Below are positions 54,600 to 62,065 of a stretch of 64,000 nucleotides of DNA, one piece after another. Location: positions 186,001-250,000 of the forward strand of contig NZ_KB898038.1 of NCBI RefSeq assembly GCF_000377345.1, read 5' to 3'. The DNA is from Thioalkalivibrio sp. ALJ16. Lineage in GTDB: Bacteria > Pseudomonadota > Gammaproteobacteria > Ectothiorhodospirales > Ectothiorhodospiraceae. Under the pieces are notes generated by a model, which did no database searches, was not told the DNA's origin, and worked only from the letters and a program-made list of their open reading frames with translations. The number at the start of each line of letters is the position of its first letter. Position 1 is the first letter of the stretch. Both the position numbers and the translations under genes were made by a program.

Positions 54600-55250
54600 C
54601 TAGCGGTACTGGCGCAGGTGCGGGGCGCCATCGCGGTGATGACGGTCATACACCGGCGCCAGGCGCTCGATCAGGGCCCGCCGTTCACGCACCGGCAGCA
54701 GCCCCAGGGCGCTGTCCCAGGCCTGCATCGCCGCGTCGGCCTCCCCGGTGGCATACAGGGCGTTGCCCAGTTCGCCGTAGAGGTCGGCACGCTGCACCGA
54801 GGTCGCCGGAATCGCCTGCAGGGCGTCACGCAGCACCTCCACCGCGGCCTCGGGGCCATCGCTCCAGTACGCCGCACGCCCCGCCTCCAGCGCATCCTGC
54901 ACCTGACGCGCGATCTGCTCTTCGCTCATCGGCTCGCCGGTCGCGCGCTCGCGCGCCTGTTCCTGCGGGTCCGGAATCGGGCGGTGCATCCCGGTGGGTT
55001 CTTCGCGCTCGTAGGCCTCGCCGGTCATCGGGTCCATGTCGCCCTCCGACAGGCGGCCCTCGGCCGGTGTCGTCTCCGGCGTGGTATCTTCCGCCACCGC
55101 AACGGCCTCGGTCTCCGCGTCCTCCGGTACCGCCTCCACGCTGGGGGCCAGCAGGTCGCGGGCCGACCACGCGATCAGCCACAGCACGATCGCGATCAGG
55201 ACCCAGTAGCGATTGACGAAACTTCTCTGCTTGTTGTCTGCCTGTTCCAT
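54600..55250 (-). CDS. Membrane-anchored protein with TPR-like repeats
   Basis: 216 aa with AGGTGAGG before the ATG at 55250. One N-terminal TM (about 14-33; WVLIAIVLWLIAWSARDLL), a very acidic linker (about 36-100), and a C-terminal helical region with one or two tetratricopeptide-like units (GRAAYWSDGPEAAVEVLRDAL, ADLYGELGNALYATGEADAAMQAWDSALGL). A periplasmic scaffold role is likely. The GELGNALYATGE stretch is a good TPR match. The final RHHRDGAPHLRQYR is basic. No family name is secure. Confidence 0.78.
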   Translation of the reverse strand: MEQADNKQRSFVNRYWVLIAIVLWLIAWSARDLLAPSVEAVPEDAETEAVAVAEDTTPETTPAEGRLSEGDMDPMTGEAYEREEPTGMHRPIPDPQEQARERATGEPMSEEQIARQVQDALEAGRAAYWSDGPEAAVEVLRDALQAIPATSVQRADLYGELGNALYATGEADAAMQAWDSALGLLPVRERRALIERLAPVYDRHHRDGAPHLRQYR

Positions 55251-55411
55251 GCCTCACCTTTCCCGGTTGATCCAAGGCGAAGGGCCGCCCCTTCGCACGC
55301 TCCTGAATTTATCCTGCACCGATCCGGCCTCGGCTTCCAGCGCGAACCGGTCACAGCCTGTGGACAACAAAACCGCGGCATAGCTCCCGACCCGGTCGCG
55401 GATGCCTCGTG

Positions 55412-56212
55412 TCAGCGCCAGCCCAGCACGTCCTGGTGGCCCACGGTCAGCTCGACCGTGCCGGCGGCCAGCGCCTGCGCACGCGCATCGCCCCAGGCCT
55501 GCAGATCCCCGGCCCGCTCCGGGCGAATCGCGGCCGCCGCGCCCACCCAGCCCTCGATCAGGGCCGCCCCCAGCGCCGCCTGCTCCACGCCGATCCGCCA
55601 GTCACTCGCGGCGACCTGTACCCGGTAGCCGAGCGCCTCCAGCTGCTCCGCGCAGGTCGCGGCCGCCGCGGGTCCCAGTGCCGGCCCGAACCCCTTGTCC
55701 GAACGCTGATGGCGATTGACCCAGGCCTCCACGTCGGCATCCAGCGGGTGCGGCCGCGACCAGCGCATGCGGCCGTCATAGCTCAGCGCGAACAGCACGG
55801 CGGCCCCCTGCCCGGAACAGGCCGCGAGCAGGCGCTGCAGCCACTCCCGCGAGACCAGATCGAGCAGGGCCGAGCCGGTCACCAGGGCCTCGTCGCCGGC
55901 CAGCGCCACGGCCGGATCCGAGGCCAGATCGCAGCGTTGCCTCTCGATCTCGACCCCGGCGCAGGGCGCCAGCGCCTGCGCCAGCAGCCCGGCATCGTGA
56001 TCCACAAGCCGCCAGTGCTGCGGCCGCGGCAGCCGCGGCGCGAGATAGCGCAGGTTGGACCCGGTGCCGCTGCCCAGGTCGGTCACCCGGATCACCGCCG
56101 ATCCCGCCCCCGCCAGCGCCTCCCGCAGCGCGGTCGCCAGGGCCTCGGGCCGCGCCGCATGGTCCGCCGGTTCCCGCAGTTGCAGCCAGTCCGGGTCAAA
56201 GGTCTCGGTCAT
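55412..56212 (-). CDS. Class I SAM-dependent methyltransferase
   Basis: 266 aa; ATG at 56212 overlaps the glycosyltransferase stop (ATGA). Motif I TDLGSGTGSNLRYLAPRL (about residues 45-62) binds SAM; the acidic loop WRLVDHDAGLL and VTGSALLDLVSREWL continue the Rossmann pattern. The C-terminus is variable. It is the last gene of a minus-strand set with a glycosyltransferase, PTPS-like protein and dehydrogenase; the set resembles a natural-product or lipid-modification cluster. Substrate unknown. Confidence 0.9.
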   Translation of the reverse strand: MTETFDPDWLQLREPADHAARPEALATALREALAGAGSAVIRVTDLGSGTGSNLRYLAPRLPRPQHWRLVDHDAGLLAQALAPCAGVEIERQRCDLASDPAVALAGDEALVTGSALLDLVSREWLQRLLAACSGQGAAVLFALSYDGRMRWSRPHPLDADVEAWVNRHQRSDKGFGPALGPAAAATCAEQLEALGYRVQVAASDWRIGVEQAALGAALIEGWVGAAAAIRPERAGDLQAWGDARAQALAAGTVELTVGHQDVLGWR

Positions 56213-57261
56213 GCCAGCCACTCCTTCAGGGTCCGCTCCAGTGCATCCACCGCGCCCGCCCAGTCCGGGCGCGCGGCCATCGCGGCACGCCCGGCCCGGC
56301 CCATCTGCTCGCGGGTCGCGGCATCCTGCAGCAGCGCATCCAGCGCCGCCGCCAGCGCGGGCACATCGCCCGGGGGCAGCAGGCAGCCGGCCGCCGCGGG
56401 CACGGTATCGGGTATCGCACCGCCGGTCGTGGCCACCACCGGGAGCCCGCGCGCCATGGCCTCGGTAAAGGCCATGCCATAGCCCTCGTAGGCACTGGGC
56501 AGCACGAACAGCGAGGCCCGCGCATACCAGCCCTCCAGCGCCGCCTCGTTACACTCCCCCGCCCATTCGATACGGTCAGCGATGCCAGCGGCGGCAATCG
56601 CCGCCTCCACCCGCCGGGCATACGCCGGATCGCGGGAGCGGGAACCCACCAGCGCCGCGCGCCAGGGTGTCGCCTCCAGCCGCGCCAGCGCCTGCACCAG
56701 TTCCAGCTGGCCCTTGCGCGGCACCACGGACCCGACCGTCAGCAGCAGCGGCGGTTCCCCCCGCCCCGGACCAACCGCCTGCGGGTGCGGCGCAACACCC
56801 GGCGGTACGGCGCGCAGCCGTGCCGGGGCCAGCCCCCAGCCGGCCACCTCGCGGGCGGTATGCTCGCTGGTGGCCAGCACCCCGTGCGCCAGCCCCAGCG
56901 CGGCCCGCTCGGATTCCAGCAGTGCCCGCGCGCGCGCCGCGTCGAGGCCGGTCTCCAGCCCCAGCGGGTGATGCAGCAGGTAGATCAGGCGCAGGCGTTC
57001 GGCATGCCGCGCCAGCACATCCGGGAAGGCCCCGGCGGCGAGGCCGTCGACGACCACCCCCGAGCCGTCGGGAAGCCCCTCCAGGGCGGCCGCCAGGGCC
57101 GCCGCGGCGGCAGGCTCCGGGCCGGGAAACGCGCCCGCCAGCTCGTGCACGTCCACCCGCCAGCCGCGCGCGCGCAGACCGGACACCAGCTGCGCATCAT
57201 AGCGGTAGCCCCCGGTGCGCTGATTCAGCGCCCCGGGCACGAGCACGGCCAGGCGATGCAT
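56209..57261 (-). CDS. Glycosyltransferase family 4 (GT-B)
   Basis: 350 aa. The N-terminal half has GALNQRTGGYRYDAQLVSGLRARGW, and the C-terminal GT4 half has TVGSVVPRKGQLELVQAL, WAGECNEAALEGWYARASLFVLPSAYEGYGMAFTEAMARGLPVVATTGGAIPD. The E-x7-E motif (EGYGMAFTE) and the Lys/Arg pair typical of GT4 retaining enzymes are present. It would transfer a sugar from a nucleotide-sugar donor to an unknown acceptor. Coupled to the methyltransferase by overlap and lying 17 bases downstream of the PTPS-like gene. Confidence 0.93.
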   Translation of the reverse strand: MHRLAVLVPGALNQRTGGYRYDAQLVSGLRARGWRVDVHELAGAFPGPEPAAAAALAAALEGLPDGSGVVVDGLAAGAFPDVLARHAERLRLIYLLHHPLGLETGLDAARARALLESERAALGLAHGVLATSEHTAREVAGWGLAPARLRAVPPGVAPHPQAVGPGRGEPPLLLTVGSVVPRKGQLELVQALARLEATPWRAALVGSRSRDPAYARRVEAAIAAAGIADRIEWAGECNEAALEGWYARASLFVLPSAYEGYGMAFTEAMARGLPVVATTGGAIPDTVPAAAGCLLPPGDVPALAAALDALLQDAATREQMGRAGRAAMAARPDWAGAVDALERTLKEWLA

Positions 57262-57278
57262 GCGGCGGACGGGGCGCG

Positions 57279-57677
57279 CTATGGCGCCGCCTCGTAGCTG
57301 GCCCAGGCCACATGCGATTCGTTCAGGGTCACGCAGACCGCATCGAGGTCACGGGCCGATTCGCCCAGCTCGCCGGCATGGATGGCCCGGGCCACACGCT
57401 GATACAGCTCGTGGGCGAGAAATTCGGTGGTCGTGTTGCAGCCGCGAAACTCCTCGCGCTCGTCCAGATTCTGGTAGTTCAGGTCGGCCAGCAGGGCCTT
57501 CACCACCTCGGACGCGCGGCCGATATCGACCACCAGACCGTCGGCATCCAGCGCCTTGCGACGAAAGGTGACATCGACCACATAGGTCGCGCCGTGCAGC
57601 TTTTGCGCGGGGCCAAAGGTCTCCCCGGCAAAGCTGTGGGCGATCATGAAGTGGTCACGGACATTCAGGCTGTACAT
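57279..57677 (-). CDS. 6-pyruvoyl-tetrahydropterin synthase-like protein lacking canonical active-site residues
   Basis: 132 aa from the ATG at 57677. The T-fold is evident: SLNVRDHFMIAHSF, GATYVVDVTFRRKALDADGLVVDIG, then CNTTTEFLAHELYQRV. The first Zn His (AHSF) is present, but the usual HGHNY motif reads HGATY, so one Zn His is missing. The catalytic Cys before this motif is absent (FGPAQKLHG), and the LDHxxLN motif reads LNYQNLD, so the Asp-His pair is lost. It is clearly a QueD/PTPS homologue but probably not a normal pterin synthase. Adjacent to a dehydrogenase and glycosyltransferase, it may have a new substrate. Confidence 0.83.
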   Translation of the reverse strand: MYSLNVRDHFMIAHSFAGETFGPAQKLHGATYVVDVTFRRKALDADGLVVDIGRASEVVKALLADLNYQNLDEREEFRGCNTTTEFLAHELYQRVARAIHAGELGESARDLDAVCVTLNESHVAWASYEAAP

Positions 57678-57715
57678 CGGGCATTTCCCCGTGGTTCGCA
57701 AAGGTTCGCAGGCAT

Positions 57716-58717
57716 TCAGTAACGGATACGATGGCAGAGCGTCTGCGCCGCCTCCGGCCCGGTCACGCGCGCCATCACCGTCGGCAGGTCGGCGAACGCA
57801 TCCTCCCCGGTAATCAGGGCATCCAGGGCCGGTTCGGTCAGGAGCGACAGCGCCAGCGCCAGGCGCCGCCGGTAGTCCCAGCGCGCGGCGCGGTCGGGCG
57901 GCAGACGCCCGACCTGGGAACTGCGCAGCGTCAGCCGCCGCGAGTGAAAGCCCTCGCCCAGCGGCACCGGTACGGCGCGGTCGCCGTACCAGCTCATCTC
58001 CACCACGCGCGCCTCCACACCCGCCAGCGCCAGGGCCTGTGTCAGACCGTCCGGGTTGCCACTGGCGTGCAGCACCCGATCGAGCCCCTGCAGGTCAGCA
58101 TCCGCAGCGGCAGCCGCCGGCGTGGCCAGACGCAGCCCCAGCCGCTCCGCCACCGCCGCACGCGCGGGGTTGGGGTCGATGACGCTGACCTCGGTGCCCG
58201 GGATGGCCCGCAGCAGCCAGGCCGCCAGCAGCCCGACCACCCCGGCCCCAATCACCGCGATACGGTCCCCGGGACCGACCCGGGCATCCCAGACTGCGTT
58301 GATCGCGGTCTCCAGGTTGGCGGCCAGCACCGCGCGCTCGGAGGGTACCGCATCCGGGATCGGCACCACCGCCGTGGCCGGCACCACATACGCGCTTTGA
58401 TGCGGATACAGGCAGAAGACCCGCTGGCCCGGCTCGATCCCGGAGTCGCCCCCCGCCTCGCCGCCCTCGATCACGCCGACGCTGATATAGCCGTACTTCA
58501 CCGGCCCGGGAAACGCCCCTTCCTGAAACGGCGCGCGCATCGCCTGGTACTGGCTCTCGGGCACACGGCCATGGAACACCAGGGATTCGGTGCCCCGGCT
58601 GATGGCCGAGAACCGGGTGCGCACGCGCACCTCACCGGTGCCGGGTTCCGGCAACGGCTGCGGGCGCAGCTCGCCGGTGCCCGGCGCCATGACCCAGAAG
58701 GCCTGCTCCGGCGTCAT
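57716..58717 (-). CDS. MDR-family (alcohol dehydrogenase-like) oxidoreductase
   Basis: 333 aa from the ATG at 58717; an ATG 13 codons upstream is possible. The N-terminal GroES-like domain shows AFWVMAPGTGELRPQPLPEPGTGEVRV and SAISRGTESLVFHGRV, and the Rossmann domain has IAVIGAGVVGLLAAWLLR and VSVIDPNPARAAVAERLG. The catalytic-zinc Cys in the usual GICGTD position is replaced by ISRGTE, as in a subgroup of zinc-less homologues. It should bind NAD(P)H. Adjacent to the PTPS-like gene on the same strand; homologous pairs occur together in other bacteria, to my knowledge. Confidence 0.88.
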   Translation of the reverse strand: MTPEQAFWVMAPGTGELRPQPLPEPGTGEVRVRTRFSAISRGTESLVFHGRVPESQYQAMRAPFQEGAFPGPVKYGYISVGVIEGGEAGGDSGIEPGQRVFCLYPHQSAYVVPATAVVPIPDAVPSERAVLAANLETAINAVWDARVGPGDRIAVIGAGVVGLLAAWLLRAIPGTEVSVIDPNPARAAVAERLGLRLATPAAAAADADLQGLDRVLHASGNPDGLTQALALAGVEARVVEMSWYGDRAVPVPLGEGFHSRRLTLRSSQVGRLPPDRAARWDYRRRLALALSLLTEPALDALITGEDAFADLPTVMARVTGPEAAQTLCHRIRY

Positions 58718-58870
58718 CACCAGCACCCGGAACCCGACGCGACCGGCTTGCGGCATTTCATCGTCATCCGCGCAGTGTGGGCGAAGCGCCGGATCAGCGG
58801 CAACTCCCGCCACGGCCCGTGGTCCATCAAACAAACCCGGGCGCACGCGCCGGAGGGCTACAATCCCGAC

Positions 58871-59656
58871 ATGATCTCGTCCGATCTCAAGCCATACCCC
58901 GGCGCACGCCTGCGCAACGGTGCCCGTACCTGGGCCGCAGACTGGGTGCTGGCCGGTCTCTGCGGGCTCGGCGTCACGCTGGCCCTGCAGGCCCATACCG
59001 GCCTCTCCGGCCCTGCGCTGCCCCTTGCCTACGGCCTGCTCTGGCTCGGGCTGGGCGGGCTGCTCGCGGGCACGACGCCGGTGGCCGGCCTGCTGCCCGG
59101 TCGCCGCGGGCCCGGCCCGGCCAACCGAATCACGCTGCTGCGCGCGAGCCTGACCGTCCCGCTGGCGGCCCTGGTGCTCACAGCCCCCGCAGCGGACACC
59201 CTGCTGGCGCTCTGGATCATCGCCCTTGCGGCCGTGGCCCTGCTGCTCGACGGCGTCGACGGGGCGGTGGCCCGCCGCAGCGGCAGCAGCACGGCCTATG
59301 GCGCACGCTTCGACATGGAGCTGGACGCCGCGATGATCCTCGCGCTGGCGCTACTGGCCTGGCAGCTCACCCCGGTCGGTCCGTGGGTCGTCCTGATCGG
59401 GCTGATGCGCTACGCCTTCGTGCTGGCCGCCCGGCCATGGCCATGGCTGGCCGCGAGCCTGCCGCCCAGCCGTCGGCGCCAGGCGATCTGCGTCCTGCAA
59501 ACCGTGGTCCTGCTGCTGGTGCTGACCCCCGCGCTGCCCGCCGCTGCGGCCAGCGCCGTCGCCCTGGGCGGCCTGCTCGCGCTGACTCTCTCCTTTGCCG
59601 TGGATATCCACTGGCTGTACCACCACTCGACGCCCGCTGATGGAGGTGCGCAATGA
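58871..59656 (+). CDS. CDP-alcohol phosphatidyltransferase
   Basis: 261 aa from the ATG at 58871; the long upstream open frame is antisense to the dehydrogenase. The CDP-AP catalytic motif D-G-x2-D-G-x2-A-R-x8-G-x3-D-x3-D is visible as DGVDGAVARR...YGARFDMELDA (about residues 129-152). Six or so TM helices surround it. Such enzymes join a CDP-linked lipid or alcohol to a second alcohol in the inner membrane. The acceptor is unknown. It diverges from the dehydrogenase gene and is coupled to the YceI gene by ATGA overlap. Confidence 0.92.
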   Translation: MISSDLKPYPGARLRNGARTWAADWVLAGLCGLGVTLALQAHTGLSGPALPLAYGLLWLGLGGLLAGTTPVAGLLPGRRGPGPANRITLLRASLTVPLAALVLTAPAADTLLALWIIALAAVALLLDGVDGAVARRSGSSTAYGARFDMELDAAMILALALLAWQLTPVGPWVVLIGLMRYAFVLAARPWPWLAASLPPSRRRQAICVLQTVVLLLVLTPALPAAAASAVALGGLLALTLSFAVDIHWLYHHSTPADGGAQ

Positions 59657-60291
59657 CCCCTACCCGCAACAACCGATCCCCCCAAAACCGGCTCGGGTGG
59701 ATGCCCTCCCTGCTGCTGGCACTCGCCCTCGTCCTGCCCGGCAGCGCGCTGGCCGGGACCGACCGCTGGGTCATCGACCCCGACCACTTCGCGGTCGGGT
59801 TCCTGGTGGACCATGCCGGTTTCGCCAAGGTCATGGGGATGTTCCTGGAGGCCGAGGGCGAGTTCAGCTTCGACCCCGCATCCGGCGAGCTGGAAGGCGG
59901 CTACTTCGTGATCCAGACCGACAGCGTGTTCACCAACCATGCCGAGCGCGACGACCACCTGCGCAACCCGGACTTCCTGAATGTCGAGGAATACCCGGAG
60001 ATGCGCTTCACCGCCACGCGCTACCAGCCCACCGGCGACAACACCGGACGCCTGAGCGGCGGGCTGGAACTGCTCGGCGAGACGCGCACCATCCACCTGG
60101 ACGTGACCATCAACAAGGTCGCGCGCTATCCGTTTCCGCTCGGTGGCCTGTTTGGCCGTCCGTACGTGCTCGGCGCATCAATGCGCGGGAGCTTCAACCG
60201 CTCGGACTTCGGCATGACCTACGGCCTGACGCGCGACATCGTCGGTGACGAGGTCGAACTGATCATCGAGTTCGAGGCCCAGCGCCAGTAA
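59653..60291 (+). CDS. YceI-family periplasmic lipid-binding protein
   Basis: 212 aa. Signal peptide ends at GSALA-GT (about residue 35). The YceI lipocalin-like beta-barrel has DRWVIDPDHFAVGFLVDHAGFAKVMG, FDPASGELEGGYFVIQTDSVFTNHAERDDHLRNPDFLNVEEYPEMRFTA and GSFNRSDFGMTYGL. These match the family's conserved DHxxHLR and FDVexYP motifs. YceI proteins bind polyisoprenoid or amide lipids in the periplasm. Overlap with the CDP-alcohol phosphatidyltransferase suggests a joint role in handling a lipid product. Confidence 0.94.
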   Translation: MTPTRNNRSPQNRLGWMPSLLLALALVLPGSALAGTDRWVIDPDHFAVGFLVDHAGFAKVMGMFLEAEGEFSFDPASGELEGGYFVIQTDSVFTNHAERDDHLRNPDFLNVEEYPEMRFTATRYQPTGDNTGRLSGGLELLGETRTIHLDVTINKVARYPFPLGGLFGRPYVLGASMRGSFNRSDFGMTYGLTRDIVGDEVELIIEFEAQRQ

Positions 60292-60310
60292 CCTCGAACG
60301 GCCGGATGGA

Positions 60311-60383
60311 TTCACCGCGAAGCGCACGAAGAAGGGCAAGGACGGACTGCACCACAGAGGGCACTGAGGACACGGAGAAGGAC
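60311..60383. repeat. Dispersed ACCACAGAG element, plus orientation
   Basis: TTCACCGCGAAGCGCACGAAGAAGGGCAAGGAC is followed by ACCACAGAGGGCACTGAGGACACGG. The same two blocks in the same order occur inverted at 61103-61180, so the two copies flank the YjfB-like gene and form a 720-base inverted repeat. The element also occurs as a pair at 40647-40905. Confidence 0.85.
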
Positions 60384-60481
60384 TGACGACAGGGCGGCGC
60401 GCGCTGGAGTCGACGTGGCTGACCGGCGCGCAGGGCACGGGGCCACGCTCCCCCGTCATCCCGGCCCCAGCGTCCCCTCTT

Positions 60482-60598
60482 CGTCATCCCGGCCGTAGCG
60501 CAGCGGAGAGCCGGGATCTCCACACGCCGGTCCAGCCCCAACGTACGGGTACCCCATACCGTTGAGATCCCGGATAACCGCCGCGCGGTTTCCGGGAT
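60482..60598. repeat. REP-like hairpin doublet, copy 2
   Basis: The first hairpin (60482-60522) has CATCCCGGC / GCCGGGATCTCC arms and is nearly identical to that at 12263-12303. The second (60567-60598) is an almost perfect long hairpin: ATCCCGGA-T-AACCGC-CGC-GCGGTT-TCCGGGAT. Both lie in the roughly 500-base gap between YceI and the YjfB-like gene, which otherwise shows only dispersed repeats. A partial third copy (GTCATCCCGGCCC) begins at 60454. Confidence 0.8.
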
Positions 60599-60791
60599 GT
60601 CGAAGCAGGGGACGGCTGGAGACCCGGGCACGCACCGACCTTGAGCCTGGCTGACGCTCGTTGCTAATCAGGTTCTGAAAAAAAATCCGGTTCAAGGGCT
60701 CAAGTCTGCGGCGATGCCGCCGTCACCGGGGGCAGGTCCGTCCCGCGCTTGAGCGCAACGGGCCTGTACATTCAGAACCGGGAGTACCGTG

Positions 60792-61004
60792 ATGGACGCA
60801 AGCGCGATTGCCGCGATGGCCACGCAAAACAGCCAGCAGCAGCTGGCGCTGCAGAAGGACGTGGCCGTGCAGAAGAAGGCGATGGAGTCGCAGGAGGTTG
60901 CCGCCCAGTCCCTGCTGCAGGCGATGCCCGACATCGGCGAGATGCAGGCCGCCACTCAGGGCCTGCCGGACAACGTCGGCACCAACATCAACACCACCGC
61001 CTGA
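60792..61004 (+). CDS. YjfB-like putative motility protein
   Basis: 70 aa from the ATG at 60792; GGGAG upstream. The pattern MDASAIAAMATQNSQQQLALQKDVAVQKKAMESQEVAAQSLLQAMP and a Gly-x-x-I-N end (NVGTNINTTA) match the YjfB_motility family, small proteins seen beside motility and chemotaxis genes. It is an amphipathic helix without a signal peptide. No neighbour supports a specific function. A terminator follows. The gene sits between two inverted copies of a dispersed repeat. Confidence 0.8.
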   Translation: MDASAIAAMATQNSQQQLALQKDVAVQKKAMESQEVAAQSLLQAMPDIGEMQAATQGLPDNVGTNINTTA

Positions 61005-61030
61005 GACGTTACCGACCATCCGCCCAGAAA

Positions 61031-61060
61031 GGCCCCGGCGCATCCATGCCCGGGGCCTTC
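61031..61060 (+). terminator. Intrinsic terminator after the YjfB-like gene
   Basis: AGGCCCCGG and CCGGGGCCT arms (8-9 bp) enclose a CGCATCCATGC loop. The downstream tract is only TTCACATT, so termination may be modest. Confidence 0.65.
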
Positions 61061-61102
61061 ACATTACGGGGCCATCACCGGCCCTGCTCCGGCAACGATC
61101 GA

Positions 61103-61180
61103 CTTTCTCCGTGTCCTCCGTGACCTCTGTGGTTACATGCCCTTGCCCTTCCTTCGTATCTTCGTGCCCTTCGTGGTGAA
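61103..61180. repeat. Dispersed ACCACAGAG element, inverted copy
   Basis: On the minus strand the copy reads TTCACCACGAAGGGCACGAA at its start, then GGAAGGGCAAGGGCATGTA and ACCACAGAGGTCACGGAGG. It matches the copy at 60311-60383 in the opposite direction. It occupies the gap after the YjfB-like gene and ends 17 bases before the stop of the convergent methyltransferase. Confidence 0.85.
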
Positions 61181-61196
61181 CAAACGCCCTTGCCCT

Positions 61197-61802
61197 TTAT
61201 CCCCCATCCACGGGCGCGCGGCAGACCCGTGCCGCGAAGCGCCGCATCACGCCGCGCGCGACGCGGTCATCGGGGTCGATGCAGAAACCGGCGCGCTCCA
61301 CCGCGGCCTCGGTATCCCGGTTCGGGTGACAGCCGCCGGTGATGCAGGTCCAGGCCGGCTGCACCCGGTCCTGGGCGCGGGCCAGCAGCGGCCGCGTATG
61401 ACGCACATGCTCCAGCATGCGCAGCTCGCCCGCCTCCGCCAGCACCCGACGCACCTCGCCGAGCGCCTGTGGCGGGTCCTGCACGCTGCAGAACACCAGG
61501 CCGGAGACCACGGTATCGAAGGTGCCATCGGCAAACGGCAGGGCCTCGGCCCGCGCCACTACCAGCGCCGCGGAAGGCGCCCTGCGCCGGGCCCGGCGCA
61601 GGGCCGCCAGGTCCGGGTCGATGCCGATAACCCGCTCCGGCCCCGCGTACAGCGGCAGGTCGCGCCCGGTCCCGCAGCCGATCTCCAGCACCCGGCCCCG
61701 CGCACCCGTGACCAGCCGCCGGCGCCAGCGGCGCAGGCCAAGCACCTCGGCCACGCTCATCAGGCCGTCATACAGCCAGGGGATCTGTTCCAGTCCGCGC
61801 AT
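61197..61802 (-). CDS. Class I SAM-dependent methyltransferase (UbiE/PMT-like)
   Basis: 201 aa from the ATG at 61802 (GGAGG SD); the extended frame to 61862 is rejected. Motif I VLEIGCGTGRDLPLYAG (about residues 39-55), motif post-I VIGIDPD, motif II PFADGTFDTVVSGLVFCSVQDP and motif III LRMLEHVRH are textbook for methyltransferase_11 proteins. The EHVR..RP...QD...P.W....GGCHPNRDT pattern resembles phospholipid N-methyltransferase-like/UbiE paralogues of proteobacteria. Substrate unknown. It is transcribed away from the candidate small RNA at 61940. Confidence 0.92.
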   Translation of the reverse strand: MRGLEQIPWLYDGLMSVAEVLGLRRWRRRLVTGARGRVLEIGCGTGRDLPLYAGPERVIGIDPDLAALRRARRRAPSAALVVARAEALPFADGTFDTVVSGLVFCSVQDPPQALGEVRRVLAEAGELRMLEHVRHTRPLLARAQDRVQPAWTCITGGCHPNRDTEAAVERAGFCIDPDDRVARGVMRRFAARVCRAPVDGG

Positions 61803-61939
61803 CCGACCTCCAGAGGGCCGTGCCCAGCCGGAGGCCGCCCCGGCACGGCGGTTCGCAGGCAAAACGTGAACGCCACCACATTCTTTCGGCCCCGCGCAGG
61901 AACCTGTTCCGGTGCGGCCTGTCCACGTACTTAAGTTGC

Positions 61940-62054
61940 GGGAAATGTCGGCTCCCTGGCAACGGCAGCCGATATCCGCCGTTCAGACGCGAACCCTCCA
62001 TCACACGGGTGTCTGAACGATTTTGGGCCCGGCCATCGCGCCGGGCCTTTTTTT
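61940..62054 (+). ncRNA. Candidate small RNA ending in a strong terminator
   Basis: The plus strand here holds three stem-loops in a row: TCGGCT / AGCCGA (61948-61972), GTTCAGAC / GTCTGAAC with inner CCC/GGG (61981-62018), and a perfect 8-bp terminator stem GGCCCGGC / GCCGGGCC followed by seven T (62026-62054). No plus-strand gene lies nearby to need this terminator; the YjfB-like gene ends 1 kb upstream with its own, and a minus-strand gene intervenes. The start is not defined. No known RNA family recognised. Confidence 0.55.
62026..62054 (+). terminator. Strong intrinsic terminator
   Basis: Perfect 8-bp GC stem (GGCCCGGC / GCCGGGCC), 6-base loop, then TTTTTTT on the plus strand. The minus strand lacks a T-run, so it is not a terminator for folE. 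Confidence 0.88.
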
Positions 62055-62065
62055 GTCCGCGCGAC

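Noticed and set aside
57731-58870. Long N-terminal extension of the CDP-alcohol phosphatidyltransferase
   Set aside because: Antisense to the dehydrogenase gene; no membrane or catalytic features.
61863-62025. SRP, 6S or tmRNA gene
   Set aside because: None of the conserved sequence hallmarks (such as the SRP GGAAGC core) is present; only a generic sRNA shape remains.
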